From Apostichopus japonicus (lineage: Eukaryota > Echinodermata > Holothuroidea > Aspidochirotida > Stichopodidae): DNA of 64,000 nt. Every line of letters begins with the position of its first letter. Within the stretch, counting starts at the first letter, position 1. The notes beneath the pieces are model-generated. The model worked only from the letters and a program-made list of their open reading frames with translations. It was not told the origin of the DNA and made no database searches. The DNA is taken from the NCBI RefSeq assembly GCF_037975245.1, contig NC_092574.1, positions 17,213,213-17,277,212 of the forward strand, written 5' to 3'. Shown one piece after another: positions 46,601-58,337 of the stretch. A program made the translations under genes and the position numbers.

Positions 46601-49600
46601 AGAATATGAAACAAGTGAAAAGGACAAATATTGTTCGAAAAAATAACACAAAGAAACGCAGAGGAAAATTGCATCAAGCCGTGTGAATTTGTCTCTGTTT
46701 TTTTATCCCACTTTCAGATTCTATCCGCTGCGTCTGCTGCGGGAGTTTCTGTGGCATTTGGAGCCCCAATAGGTGGAGTCTTGTTCAGCTTAGAGGAGGT
46801 GAGTTTAATATTTCAAGTTCCATTCAATATCAAGAAAAGATGTAGATTCAATATGTAAAAGCTTCAGCACAGTGTGACATATCAATAGACTTGTCCTCAT
46901 AACAATTTTGTTCCTGAAAATACAGCAGAGCAGGTTGTCTGACGATGAACTCTGATAACAGGCGAAAAATGATGTGATCTGTCGTTTATTACGCTTGATT
47001 CTCTTTTGTTTACATTCCAGGTGAGCTACTACTTTCCTCTTAAAACCCTTTGGCGGTCCTTCTTTTGTGCCTTGGTAGCAGCTTCCATTCTCCGATGGAT
47101 CAACCCATTCGGTACGGATCACTTGGTGATGTTCTACGTGGAATATGACACACCGTGGTCTTTCTATGAACTAATTCCGTTTGCCGTCCTGGGAGTTTTA
47201 GGGGTACGTACACGCTAAAATAATCATCAGTCAACATCTCAAAGTTAAGATGTTGCTATGAAATAAAAACATTTTGCAAGTTTTGTTTTCATTCAATGTT
47301 TAGTTGTTCTTGTCTTTTTTTAATCAGTTGGTTTTAGACCTTAATGAGAGAGTTTGGCTGCCAGGGCTACAGAATCTCTGCTGAGATGTTTACTTCTCAC
47401 TTTGATTAATTTACAGTATTTGTCTCATTATTTTTGGTACTGTTAAATGCAGAAAAACATGAATACTTTTTGTTTCTAAAAACAAACAATTATTGATTGC
47501 CAAATTTCTGTCAACTACTTTGACAGAAAAGGGTAAAGGGTTTTGTACAAAATGCAATGTCTTAAGGACCAACTTAAATGATAAAAATTAACAATTTTCA
47601 CACGGTTTGTGTTCTGGTCTTCCAATCATGGCAAGTTATTTACATGATCATATCTCACATGAAAGACTTTGTGATATGTGATATATGATATGTCACATGA
47701 AGTACTTAGTGAAATTGATATATTTTTTGAAAACAAATTAAGGTGAATTTAGGTGTATATTTTCTATTTTTCTTTCAGGGTTTGTATGGCGCCATGTTTA
47801 TCAAACTCAATCTTTGGTGGTGCAGATACAGAAAAAACTCAAACCTCAAGAGATATCCAGTACTAGAGGTTGGCAATTAGTTGTATCTACTTTATTCCTT
47901 CAGTACATTTACTGTGCTATGCCCCCCCTCCCCCCCCCCCCAGACACACACACACACACTGGACCTTTCTACTGATGTTGTAGTTCAATACACATTGGTT
48001 TTGTCTTACTCTAGATCTTAAATAGTTTTATTGTATTTTTATATTTATTTATTTTTATTTGTTTATTTATTTAAAGACCTTGGGTTTATTGTAATGTAGA
48101 CCTACAATATGGTATTTCAAGTTGTCAGATCTGCCAGCTCTCACAAATAAAACAAATACAAATAGTACATGTTTTCAGACGACAGAGAGTTTTATTCTTG
48201 TGAACTTGAGGGAGTTTTGTGGTCAGTGGATAAGAGAATGGACTGGAGTCCTGGCTAGATCATAACATTGTGTCCTTGGGCAATTAGGCACTTAATTAAT
48301 CTCCATTGCCGGTATTCATATGGTGTATACAATGGGAACCTGAAGGGTAACTGGTTACTATAGTATGTGTGCACCAGCTTGTGGCTGCACACCATAGGAT
48401 GTCCTCTATACCAGGGGAAGTGTAGTTGTGACCCACCATGGTGCACTGAGAGCGACTGCTTGGATTGTACATACTTCAGTGTGTGGGTGTGACAAGTTAC
48501 CAATGACCAGGTGTTAAGTATTATAAAGGCAGGTAAGAAGGCCTTGGCCTTGATAACAAGATTAATTTTCATTTCTGTCCTGTTTTGTCTTATGTTTGTT
48601 TAAGGTTGTGATCCTTGCATTAATTACTGCAATCGTCAGTTACCCGAATCCCTACACTAGACAGAACTCCAGCCGTCTTATAGCTAATTTATTCAAGGAA
48701 TGCGGACCAGAGGATGACACAGACTTGTGGTAAGTTGTAATCTTGTTAAAAGGAAAATTAGAAAATTATCTGAACTTAAACGAAAGTGAAGGAAAGAAAT
48801 TGAATTCTCAATACTTGAAAGTAGGTTAATACATTATTCAGCGAGGTAGTTCTCAGAATGCTTGTTTGCTTCTTGTGTATGAATAACAATGGCTAGCAAT
48901 AGATTGCCCTAACATTTGTTGTTTTGACACTTTTCCTGAAACAACTTATCAGTCATCTTCAATTTCTTCTGCTGACCTCAAAACCAATGGAAGCCCATCA
49001 GTGTCTTGTTCCCCCTGCAACATGGAATCTGGTTTATTAGTGGATGTCAAAGGTCACATCAATCCTGTCAAATGTGAGATACTTATCGACACCTAGCATG
49101 CCTTTGTGGTAACATCCTCAATATAAATTCTCCATTGACATGCACACTGTATTGTCAAACTAATGTGGTCTCTAAAGCCTTGTAAGAGGTTCTCACTGGG
49201 AGTAAAAAGCTACCCCCTCACTGGATAGCTGACACATCGCCCATTCGATCGTGTTATCTTAAATATTCTGTATCATGATCATGTAGATTTTTAGCAACAA
49301 GAGTTCAACTTTTGCATTTTTTTTTGCATACAAACCTCTTTGCTTACCAGTAATCAACTTTCCTACATTGCTCTAAAAAGGCCTAAGGTAGTCTAAAACT
49401 GCTTCATTTTCCCAAAATCTTCATACCTTATGTAGCTTCCATTTGTGCACGTTGACATTTAAGCCACAAAAAAACAAATCTTGTTTGATAACATTGGAAA
49501 AGATGTTTTCCTATTGTTATTAAGCACTTTTCCTGAAGGAGAACATTGGGTGTTGATATAGACACTATATGGAGTATGCCACCTCATATCGGTGGGGATC

Positions 49601-52600
49601 GGGTAGGGAGATTCAACTTTTTGTCAGAATTCTTATGAAGCAAGCAGTGTACCTGAGCATAAAGTCATATAGGTTAAGAATTGGAGGCATTACTTCAATA
49701 CATTTTGTAATTTGAACTTGTGAAAACTCAAAAGAAACTCCATTAAACTTGTAAAGTTACACTTCATCCTTTTACAACAGACAACAATGTAAACAATGAA
49801 AACAGACAAGAGTGTATATGATAGCAAAATGATAAAGCAAAAGGGGAACAAGATAGAGAGATGCACTGGAATTCCATGTAGTTCTTAATGAAGCAAAAGT
49901 TTTAGGTATGACTATGAACTTTTGCATTTTTTCTTTTTCATGCAAATCTTTTTCAGCGATTACCAAAGAAATTTTACAAGAGTAGACCAAAGCATTTATC
50001 CGTCTGCTGCAGCACGGCCTGGTCTGAAGAACGCTCTGTGGCAGCTCTCCTTCGCTCTGGTTGTTAAAGCAGCACTTACAGTGTTTACCTTTGGAATTAA
50101 AGTAAGACACTGTATACTTTTCATGTGTTCATTTCCATCCATCTATGCAATGGTATTATAGTAATTAAGGATCATCACTTTGATTTATGATAAATATGTT
50201 CTCTGCCTTAACATTTGTTACTGATGTAACTAATAACTTATTAATGTTGGTGGGATCACATATTGATATGTACAATGCCATGGTTCATTTATCAATTTCG
50301 TTTCTATCTTGCAATGTGGAGGGTATTTATGTTAGTCAAAGTCTCATTATAATGCATTTTGTACCTTATGTCAGTCTTGCAAAATCTTGATTTCATTTCG
50401 TTTTCATTTATTTGTTTCCACATTCAAAATATATTACACAATAATAGAAGAAAATGTATGTGACAAGTGGAGGAGGTCTGAGAAAGCCGAGGCTCTTACA
50501 AGGCAGACCCCCCGTACAAAGACAATAAGAAAAGAAAAAAAATACTGAACAATGCATGTAATAAAACAAAGGTTGCACACATAAATAAACCATGTAACTG
50601 TACTAACGTTTGAAAGATAACATCATTCAATTTAAAGAATTACCATAAAGATATTTCATTGTTCATTTGGGATCTTGGAAGGGTGAGGTAATTTGTAGCT
50701 GCTCCCTTGATAGTTTCTGCTAGTATTAATTCTTTATATTCAGGTTCCTGCCGGTTTGTTTATACCAACGATAGCTGTCGGTGCCATAGCCGGTAGGATA
50801 ATTGGTGTCTCTATGGAACAAATGGCTTTGTAAGTTGAATGCAAATGAAGCATTTTAGCTTATAATATAATCACAGGCAGGCAGACAGGCAGTGACAATA
50901 TGGAAGTGTATTCTTTGTTTCAATGCTAACAATTCTTGGGATATAAGTGAAAATAAAGAGAAAACTAAGGTGATATACTTTATGATTAACCCCTCAGTTA
51001 TGGCATTTGCTGGTAATCAGTGAGATTCACGGTATAAAATACACTGTGAACTTAGAGGCAAATACTATGATTCCATTTGACTATGTTGTTTGTCTTGTAG
51101 CATCTAACAATGTACAATGCATATGATCTCTTTGAATAGGGAATCAGGCTCTGAAAATATAGTCTTAAACAATTTATCCTCTGAACTATTGTGCCACTGC
51201 ATCACACTCCCAGGTAATCAAAACACACACAATCCTTACTATAGGTTTGATACAATAGAAGAATAGATAGTTGCGCAGTACAAAGCCAAGGAGAGAGAGA
51301 GTGAAGCAGCCCAATTTGTTGCATCCTGTAGTCTGACAGGAGTATACAGAATGGCTGTAAGGTCAAAAAATGGATTGACTTTGAAATGTACTATTATGAT
51401 GAATATTATTGCGTCTCTTAAGCTCAACACACATTTAGCCTCCCTCAGATATTCCGTTCTTACTTGAAGTAACAGTGTTGTAATAAAGAGATTATATGTT
51501 AAGACTTGTCTGTCTGACCTGTACAACAATGATGACAAAGTGTTTGGTAAGGGGAGATATTGTGCGAAATACACTGCTCTTTATTGCATCTTAACTGAGA
51601 TATTGGTAGCTTTTTGGTTTCAAACAAACCGTCAACTATTGACTCCCTAGTTATGAATACAGTCAATTTGTTTCACTTATTGATTCATTTCTCTTGTAAC
51701 AACAGCAATCACCCAGCGTGGTTTATCTTCAGATCTTGTAGTGCTACAGGTAAATGTATCACTGCTGGTCTCTATGCTATGGTGGGAGCAGCAGCCTGTC
51801 TTGGAGGAGTGACCAGAATGACAGGTCAGTGGAAAAGATTTAATACAGCAGAGACTACAATGTAAAGAACCCATACATTTTGTGTACTTCATTCCCCCCC
51901 CCCCCCCACCTCACCCCCATTACCAATTCCTATGATTGGATCCTAGAAAAATGGTCAAAACTCTTGTGCCACATGATCATTGTTTCCTTCGTGATTTTCT
52001 GTTATCCCTGTCGTAATGATAATAGCTAGCACTCTGTAAACACAGGCTGGTTGGTTTACTATAACAATTAATATCATTACTATATATACTACACTTACAT
52101 CATCAGTTAGCTCACACATATCGACGGGACCTTTGTTTACAAATGAGATGTTCATGTCCTTATACTAGTGGTGCTTAATTATCCGATTGAGTTTACTCAG
52201 CTGCTCTTAATTGAGTGAATAAGGGTCTTTCAGAATCACTGAATGTGGAAGTACACAAAACGCAGTCCCTCTTAACATAATATTGCTGCAATCTGTAGTG
52301 TTGTGAACATGATTTTGTTAAAGAGTTGCTGCTTGTTACCTTTACAGCTTGAAAGGAGGTAGTTATTGAAAGTTTAGGGTTTCATTACATTTAGGGATAA
52401 ATCAATTAAAACTTGTGAGCAAGATTAACTTATGTTGAATGATTCAAATCCCATTCCAGTTCCTTTAAAGTTATTGCTTTCAATTAGTCAATAGAATCTC
52501 ATTAGCTATTACTCATATCTCTATGTAAAAATGTACTTTTCTCTGAATATATCTCCCAAGTTGCTTTGAAATCGGATCACGTCAAGCTATTTAGGTCAGT

Positions 52601-55600
52601 TGCCGGTGCACAAAACCATATCCTGAGTTTGTTGGCTTCATTGCTCTTTCAGCCAAACATATTTGTGCACTGTGAACATACCATGTCAAAAGTAGGATGC
52701 ATACGACATGACCTTTTGTGCTCTTTAGTTTCACGCAGCAGACACATATTGTCTGACTTGATTGGTCATTGGTTGCTGCATTTTCTTCATTTTTTTTCTT
52801 TTGTGTTTTTGACGCTGTGCCTAACTTTGCTTTTCCACTCACGATTCTCCCTCCAGTATCTCTGGTTGTGATAATGTTTGAGCTGACTGGTGGACTAGTT
52901 TATATCGTCCCTTTGATGGTTGCCGTGGTGATAAGTAAATGGGTTGGAGATGCCTTCACCAAGGGAGGAATGTATCCTTTATAATTATTGATGTTAACTG
53001 GTGGTGAAATATTCCATACCTCAATGATCCAATTGAGTTACACACTATATCATCATATTAATGAGAACTGCCAACACTCATAGAGGGTTTCACATTATGA
53101 TCCTCTCAGGTTGGCAGACATGTTGACCCTTAATGGCATCTTCAAATTTGAGCATTATTTCACATTTAGTGGCATTTTTCCAGCATATTCAAATTTCTTG
53201 ACATGCGAGAATTTTTCTTAAGTGGGTTACTAACTTTGGAGAAGACATTTCTGGAAGTGAATTTTTTACAAAACCAAACAAACATAGTTTTCTACAGCTG
53301 ACTGTTTATCATTAACTCTTTATTACTCAATGTTCATTACATTTTGTTGTATGTGCATTATTGCAGATATTTGACGGTAATTTACAGTTCAAGGAAAAAG
53401 GTTTTCTAACTTGTTTTCCTTAAGTTTTGCATCAGTTACGACAGTCACATAGAGTTGAATGATTACCCATTCCTGGACAGTAAGAGAGACTTTATCCATA
53501 ACACCTTAGCTTCAGATGTCATGAGACCCAGGTCAGAGGTTAAAGATTATTTCATGCTCGTATATGTTAATATGGCCAATTGATTTACATATCTATTAAC
53601 GTATAGTCAGTGTGTCGCAGTGAACCTATGGTCTTAAGATTTTGAGGCTACATGAGAGCCCATAACTATTGTATGTAATTACCACGACAGGCAAGAGGAA
53701 GTCAAGGGACCTACGGTTTGGGCCCCCGCATTTCAAGTAGGGGGCTCAGTAAAATCAGGAGAGTGTCGTAAATATATAATACAAAGAATTTTTAATTTCA
53801 TTTTCAACATGAATTCTGTATGAATGAAGAATGCCAAAAGGTGACATACTTTTTCTCAGGTCCCAACCTGACCTTCAACGCCTCTGGTATATACATAGGC
53901 GGTGGCTTGGAAAACAATTACTTGTTTGCAGGCATTATGATGAGGTATAATAATCATGATAGCATGCCCTTCTCACAATTAAGGAAAATTTTTAAAATTT
54001 TATAATGGGTTCCTGGAAATGATTTTCCTCATATCAGTGCCCTGTTAATTTTTAAGTTGTTATTATTTGTAATCACAGGAGAGGAATGCCAGAACTTGCT
54101 GTTGTTACACAAGATAACATGACCATGGAAGATATCGGTAAGTTACTAGTCTAGATTGACTCAGCCTAACATGACGTGAATCAGCCCAATCTAGCTTTAC
54201 TCAGTCAAATCTGTCTTGACTCAGCCTATGATCTATCCTTGGCTCTGGCAAATATTAGAGCTTATACCTGATCCTTCCATTCAGACAAGGAATTTTAAGC
54301 CCTGGCCCCATATGCCAAATTATAGTCAAAGAAAATGAGAAGTGTTAAATGCTCTTCTTCCTCCTCAAGGAATTGTCCCATCATGTCAAGATGAAGAAAA
54401 AGCCAGGATTTCATAACTGTTATTATTGTCTACTTCACTGACCATCCCTCCCAGTTTACTTGACTTATAAACTATAAGAATGGACTTCTCGCCTTCCAGG
54501 ATACTTGATTTGACTAGTAATATCTCCCTCCTCTCCCCTCCCTCCAATCCCAAAAAGTATTGGCCTGCCTCCTCCCATCTCAGGATACTTGAATTGATAA
54601 ACTATAAAAGTTGCCTCCTCCTTCTTCCAGAATACTTAGTTTTAATTATAATCACCAAGTCCCCAGGGACTAATTTATCATGTATTGCATTGCAAAATGC
54701 CATTCAAAATTGACAAATTGCATTTCAAGTACAAAGATGTGTAGCAGGTTTTATACACAGTAACCGTTGTATGAGGCTTATAGCCTTCGAAAATGCACTT
54801 CTAACATTTGAACACTAAATTATGCCCTGGTCCCATTCCCTCCATCTGGCAGAATACTTGCTTTGAAAAAATATTGGCTGCAATCTCCGATCATTTTGCA
54901 TGTGAAACTTTTGCAGCATTTTGTTTTATTCACACCAATGTTTGTTTATAGATCTGGTTTATGTCATTAGAGAATATAGAAAGTGAAGTTACATCTTTGG
55001 CTTTTAAACTGCAATCTTTGAAAATTAGTACTTCTAGGTAAATTTACTGTGGGTTTGAGATGACACTTCTCTTAAGACTATTATTATTTTTTTTTTTAAA
55101 TGCAAATGTACTCCTTTAAGTCATTATTAATTTCATCAGATTTTGTTAATTATATTTGCTTTTGTTGTATACACACTGTCAATGAATAAATTATTGTAGA
55201 AAACAATGTTCTATTTCGAATGTTTATTCAACAGAGATACTGCTGTCAGAAACTACATTTAATGCTTTTCCTGTTGTCGTCAGTAAGGAGAGTAAGAGGC
55301 TGGTTGGATTAGTTTACAGAAAGGAACTAGCACAGGCTTTGAGTGAGCATTTTTAGTTGACAATCAATTGAATTCAATTTACTTTGTTAGTTATTTTAGA
55401 GATATGCAATTATCCTATGCACTCAAGTTGGTGGTTCGTGTATATGCGTGTGTAATGCCCTAGCTTGTAAACAGGATATCCAAGAAGGTGCCATATGTCA
55501 TACTTGGTATGCAGGTCACCCATAATTTAGTGTACAAGGTCCCATGTGTATCTGATGAAGGTCAAAGGTCAGCAGAGGTCAAATTATGAATCTTAAAGCT

Positions 55601-57914
55601 TTATATCTCATGAATGGTAACTTGGAGAAAGTTTGTATGTACATCATATATTTATCTTTTAAGGTGTGACATGGCTTTAGTTGTTGGTGAAAGTCAAAGG
55701 CCATTTAAGGTCAAACCCTACAAACCTTGTAAAATGTATCTTGTTGACAAATGTCATACTTAGCATGTAGTGTTAGCATAGTGAGTACAAGACCCCTATT
55801 GTTTCTAGCAGGGATCAAAGGCCAGAAATGGTTAAAGTCTGTCAATTTAAATAACGTCATATCACAAGAGTCTTTGAGTTGGACAAAGTTTGTATTGAAT
55901 TGATGGATTCTGTTGATTATGTGCAATGAGTCAACTAATAAAGACATTAGACTGTATTGTCATGAAATATTTGTACCCAAACCGGTTACCAGGTTGCTGA
56001 AACCCATGTGTAGCGCTACTTTGAGAAATTCAGTTTTCCCAAATAGTGCAAGTGACCCCCGCTGGGAGGATCATTACAGCTGTGGTTATGAGTTGTGCGG
56101 TTGAATGTATAGCTAGAAGATCCAGGATTAAATGCAGTTGACTGAGTTAAGCATTATGGGCATATGTAAAGCCATCTTGGCATTAATACTAGACACATGA
56201 TGGTTGTGTTATGAATCAATAAATTAGTTTATTCACACCCCCCTGTAATTTTGACTTCTCATGTAGATCTAGAAATATGTAGATGTAGAAATAAGAATCT
56301 CGTGGAGTGGCATCAGTAGCTAGTGTGGCTCTGAATCTTTTTCATACTCATTTACATTCATTTATTCATTCATATATTCCATTTAATTTTAAATATTTCC
56401 TGTGGTTAGGGAAATCTCGGAATAAGTATGATGCGGTCAGCCAGTCCAAAGTGTACTTCACCAACGACGTGCCTCTGTACCCAGCGCCGGACGCCCCAAC
56501 CTCAATCAATCTCTTATATGTAGTTGACCAGGTAATACAGTGTTCTGAACTTTTGAATTATCCTGACAAGATATAAATGTGTGGCAACCTCGAACACAAA
56601 TGAAAGAATAGTAGGACACGCCATGTGAACTCTTACTGTTTATTTACGAACAAAACAATGGCAAATGCAACAGACATCCCACTAGGTGCATGTACCTATG
56701 CAAAGTGGCATCAGAATATTGTAAAACCCCCTCATTCAATGGTGGGTGGGAGGGCAAGGGGAGGTGGGAGGGCAAGGGGAGGTGGTAGGGGGGTTGTGGG
56801 GAATGGTGTTCTCAGTGTCATACAGGGTTGGTAGTAAAACAATTGATTTTGCCCGGACTCTGGCAATGTTCTTTGATTAATACAGAGTTGGTAGTACAGT
56901 GATTGGACTTTCTGATGCTATTGCTACAAAGTGTATAGATCTGAACTTGCTCTTGTTTCAGATGATGTGCTCCATTATGGGGGGCAATTTTTCAGACTTT
57001 CTACACCACATAAACTTATCATGTCACCTTTTGTTCTTTAACACAGAGCCCATTTCAAGTTACAAACCAGACTCCTGCTAGCACAGTGGTAGAAATCTTT
57101 AGGAAACTTGGTCTGAGAACATGTCTGGTTACTCAAAATGGGTAAGAATTCCCAGGATTATGACACTACACATTGCCTAGGAAATATAATTATACTGAGC
57201 TATGGGGGACTAGTTGGTTTAGATCAAGAAATGATTGTGATACAGAATCAGATTAATATAGAAACAGGGATGGTGGGATCTTGGGAAGAGGTGAGGGGGA
57301 AGGGGCTGGGGAATCAGGAATGCCACCAATCGCTTCCAGTGGACACATGAGGGAGTCACCGGCATCAGCTAGAAGCATGGAAAGAGAAGCAGCCTCATAG
57401 AAGGGACAAAATAATGGTACCATCTTCATCTGGGTGACAGTCAAACAACCAACATCATCTCATGCCATGAAGTAAAGGAAGGGTACCAGTAGCCTGTAGG
57501 GGGTATGAGAAGGGCACACTCGCATTTTTAAGATTCCCTTTTCTCACCTACATATTTTCACTTGCACATCTGTGGTATAACACAAGAGGAGCATTTACCT
57601 AATGCTGCATGTGAAAGGATGGAATTAATTGTTGATTTGGAGGAGTTACAGGTAGGGCTGCTGTAAACGTTTGGCTACGGTTTACACTGCAGGGAGTACC
57701 TGCTTTTGTGTATCTGTTAATGTAAACTGATTAGATAAGATGTCTCCGTTTTCACTGTATGAATGAATCAGAATCAGCCATCATATATCTTTCACTATTT
57801 TTTTATCTTTTTTTTTATTGCAGAACGCTACAGGGTATCATTACAAAGAAAGATGTCCTCGGACATATTGGGGCATTGGATTCCATTCATCCTGATTCCA
57901 TGCTCTATCAGTGA
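43648..57914 (+). CDS. CLC-3/4/5-type endosomal Cl-/H+ exchanger, complete, 18 exons
   Basis: Electrogenic 2Cl-/1H+ antiporter of endosomal membranes (family knowledge). Exons: 43648-43753, 44345-44575, 45234-45541, 45989-46195, 46718-46798, 47021-47203, 47779-47868, 48605-48729, 49957-50101, 50744-50829, 51706-51824, 52857-52971, 53436-53531, 54079-54137, 55235-55342, 56410-56531, 57047-57141, 57824-57914; 2367 nt, 788 aa (human CLC-3/4/5 about 746-818). Key residues: the DWVR N-terminal motif; Cl- site GSGIP with S211; gating E254 in GKEGP; proton glutamate E311 in FSLEE, which marks an exchanger and not a channel; GLFIP; and [17 protein letters not shown]1 spans exons 13-15; CBS2 spans exons 17-18, ending KKDVLGH and a short tail. 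An acidic dileucine signal EDEQLL (11-16) suits endosomal sorting. It is probably the single invertebrate counterpart of vertebrate CLCN3/4/5. The N-terminus could differ through other first exons. Confidence 0.94.
43926..44218. repeat. Possible decayed hAT-type element, CLC intron 1
   Basis: The left words CAGCCACCCTCAAACTTTAAGG...CACGACC and the right words AGTTTGTGGACCATCGGTC look like degraded hAT ends of the common 'GGTTCCCAAACTTT ... GACC' kind, in inverted orientation. No target-site duplication was found, so support is weak. Confidence 0.3.
45234..46798 (+). CDS. CLC exons 3-5: selectivity filter, gate and proton glutamate
   Basis: Exon 3 (45234-45541) ends with ASGSGIPE, whose serine coordinates the central chloride; its loop has an N-x-T site (QNNTAF) at the position glycosylated in vertebrate paralogues. 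Exon 4 (45989-46195) has [17 protein letters not shown] with the external gating glutamate E254. Exon 5 (46718-46798) has [15 protein letters not shown] with E311, the internal proton-transfer glutamate. A serine, and not the proline of plant nitrate transporters, means chloride preference is expected. Confidence 0.92.
47940..47959. repeat. Poly-C tract and short CA repeat, CLC intron 7
   Basis: A C-rich tract (about 47924-47940) runs into (AC)n. It is simple sequence; similar C/G homopolymers recur in the window (13710, 29090, 32816, 42590, 45123, 51894, 61158). Confidence 0.8.
48219..48556 (+). mobile_element. tRNA-derived SINE copy B, CLC intron 7
   Basis: Starts GTGGTCAGTGGATAAGAG, an A-box-like tRNA head. 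A degenerate B-box region follows near 48254, then TGTCCTTGGGCAATTAGGCA and CTTAATTAATCTCCATTG, which resemble the CORE/MIR-like conserved block of tRNA-derived SINEs. The 3' half (ACCAATGACCAGGTGTTAAG to AAGGCCTTGGCCTTG) matches the antisense copy at 21826-22075. The minus-strand ORF 48255-48572 is a translation of this repeat. The 3' end lies about 50 bp before exon 8. Confidence 0.65.
52972..53435 (+). other. U12-type (minor spliceosome) intron 12 of the CLC gene
   Basis: The donor is GTATCCTTT, a perfect match to the U12 5' splice-site consensus. Near the 3' end TTTTCCTTAAG (53413-53423) matches the U12 branch-site consensus TTCCTTAAC closely, with the branch A 12-13 nt before CATCAG|TTAC. 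There is no polypyrimidine tract between the branch site and the AG, as expected. The intron is phase 2 and splits the Ile codon in KGG-I-YDSH. No other intron inspected here shows both signals. Confidence 0.8.
55440..55900. repeat. Tandem dimer of about 255-bp dispersed repeat, CLC intron 15
   Basis: Two diverged units share, at about 255-bp spacing, TGTCATACTTRGYATG, TACAAGRYCCC, GATCAAAGG/GGTCAAAGG, ATATC(T)CA and AAAGTTTGTAT. The first word also occurs in the repeat at 26192-26560. The first unit contains AGGTCAAAGGTCA (55559-55571), a perfect DR1 nuclear-receptor element, with a further AGGTCA at 55575-55580. Confidence 0.6.
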
Positions 57915-57952
57915 ACTATGGGGTCTCTATAGGAGATCATATATCTATGTAT

Positions 57953-58337
57953 TATGTAAGAGAACATGTAAGCACATGTTAGGATACTCAATACTCACCA
58001 GGGTATCCTGTTTGTATGTAAGAGAACATATGCATTACATGTTAGGATATTCAATACTCACCAGGATATCCTGTTTGTATGTAAGAGAACAGATGCATGA
58101 CATGTTAGGATACTCAATACTCACCAGGTTATCCTGTTTGTATGTAAGAGAACATGTGCATGATATGTTCAATAGGATACTCAATACTCACCAGGTTATC
58201 CTGTTTGTATGTAAGAGAACATATGCATTACATTTTAAGATACTCAATACTCACCAGTATATCCTGTTTGTATGTAAGAGAACTTTAGGCATGACATGTT
58301 AGGATACTCACCAGGATATCCTGTTTGTATGTAAGAG
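57953..58337. repeat. Minisatellite, 62-63 bp unit, about six copies, CLC 3' UTR
   Basis: Units start at about 57953, 58015, 58078, 58141, 58208, 58271 and 58328 (last partial). Each has TATGTAAGAGAACATRTGCA, a block near CATGTTAGGATACTC, AATACTCACCAG and a GGATATCCTG palindrome core. Unit 5 carries a few extra bases and unit 6-7 lacks some. The array begins 39 nt after the CLC stop codon, so it is almost certainly transcribed in the 3' UTR. One frame stays open through it (57763-58302), because the unit is often a multiple of three. Confidence 0.9.

Noticed and set aside
48255-48572. 105-aa minus-strand ORF
   Set aside because: It lies wholly over the SINE at 48219-48556.
57912-57960. Stop-codon readthrough of CLC into the minisatellite
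   Set aside because: The stop is TGA-ACT, not the readthrough-prone TGA-CTA, and a second in-frame stop follows within six codons.
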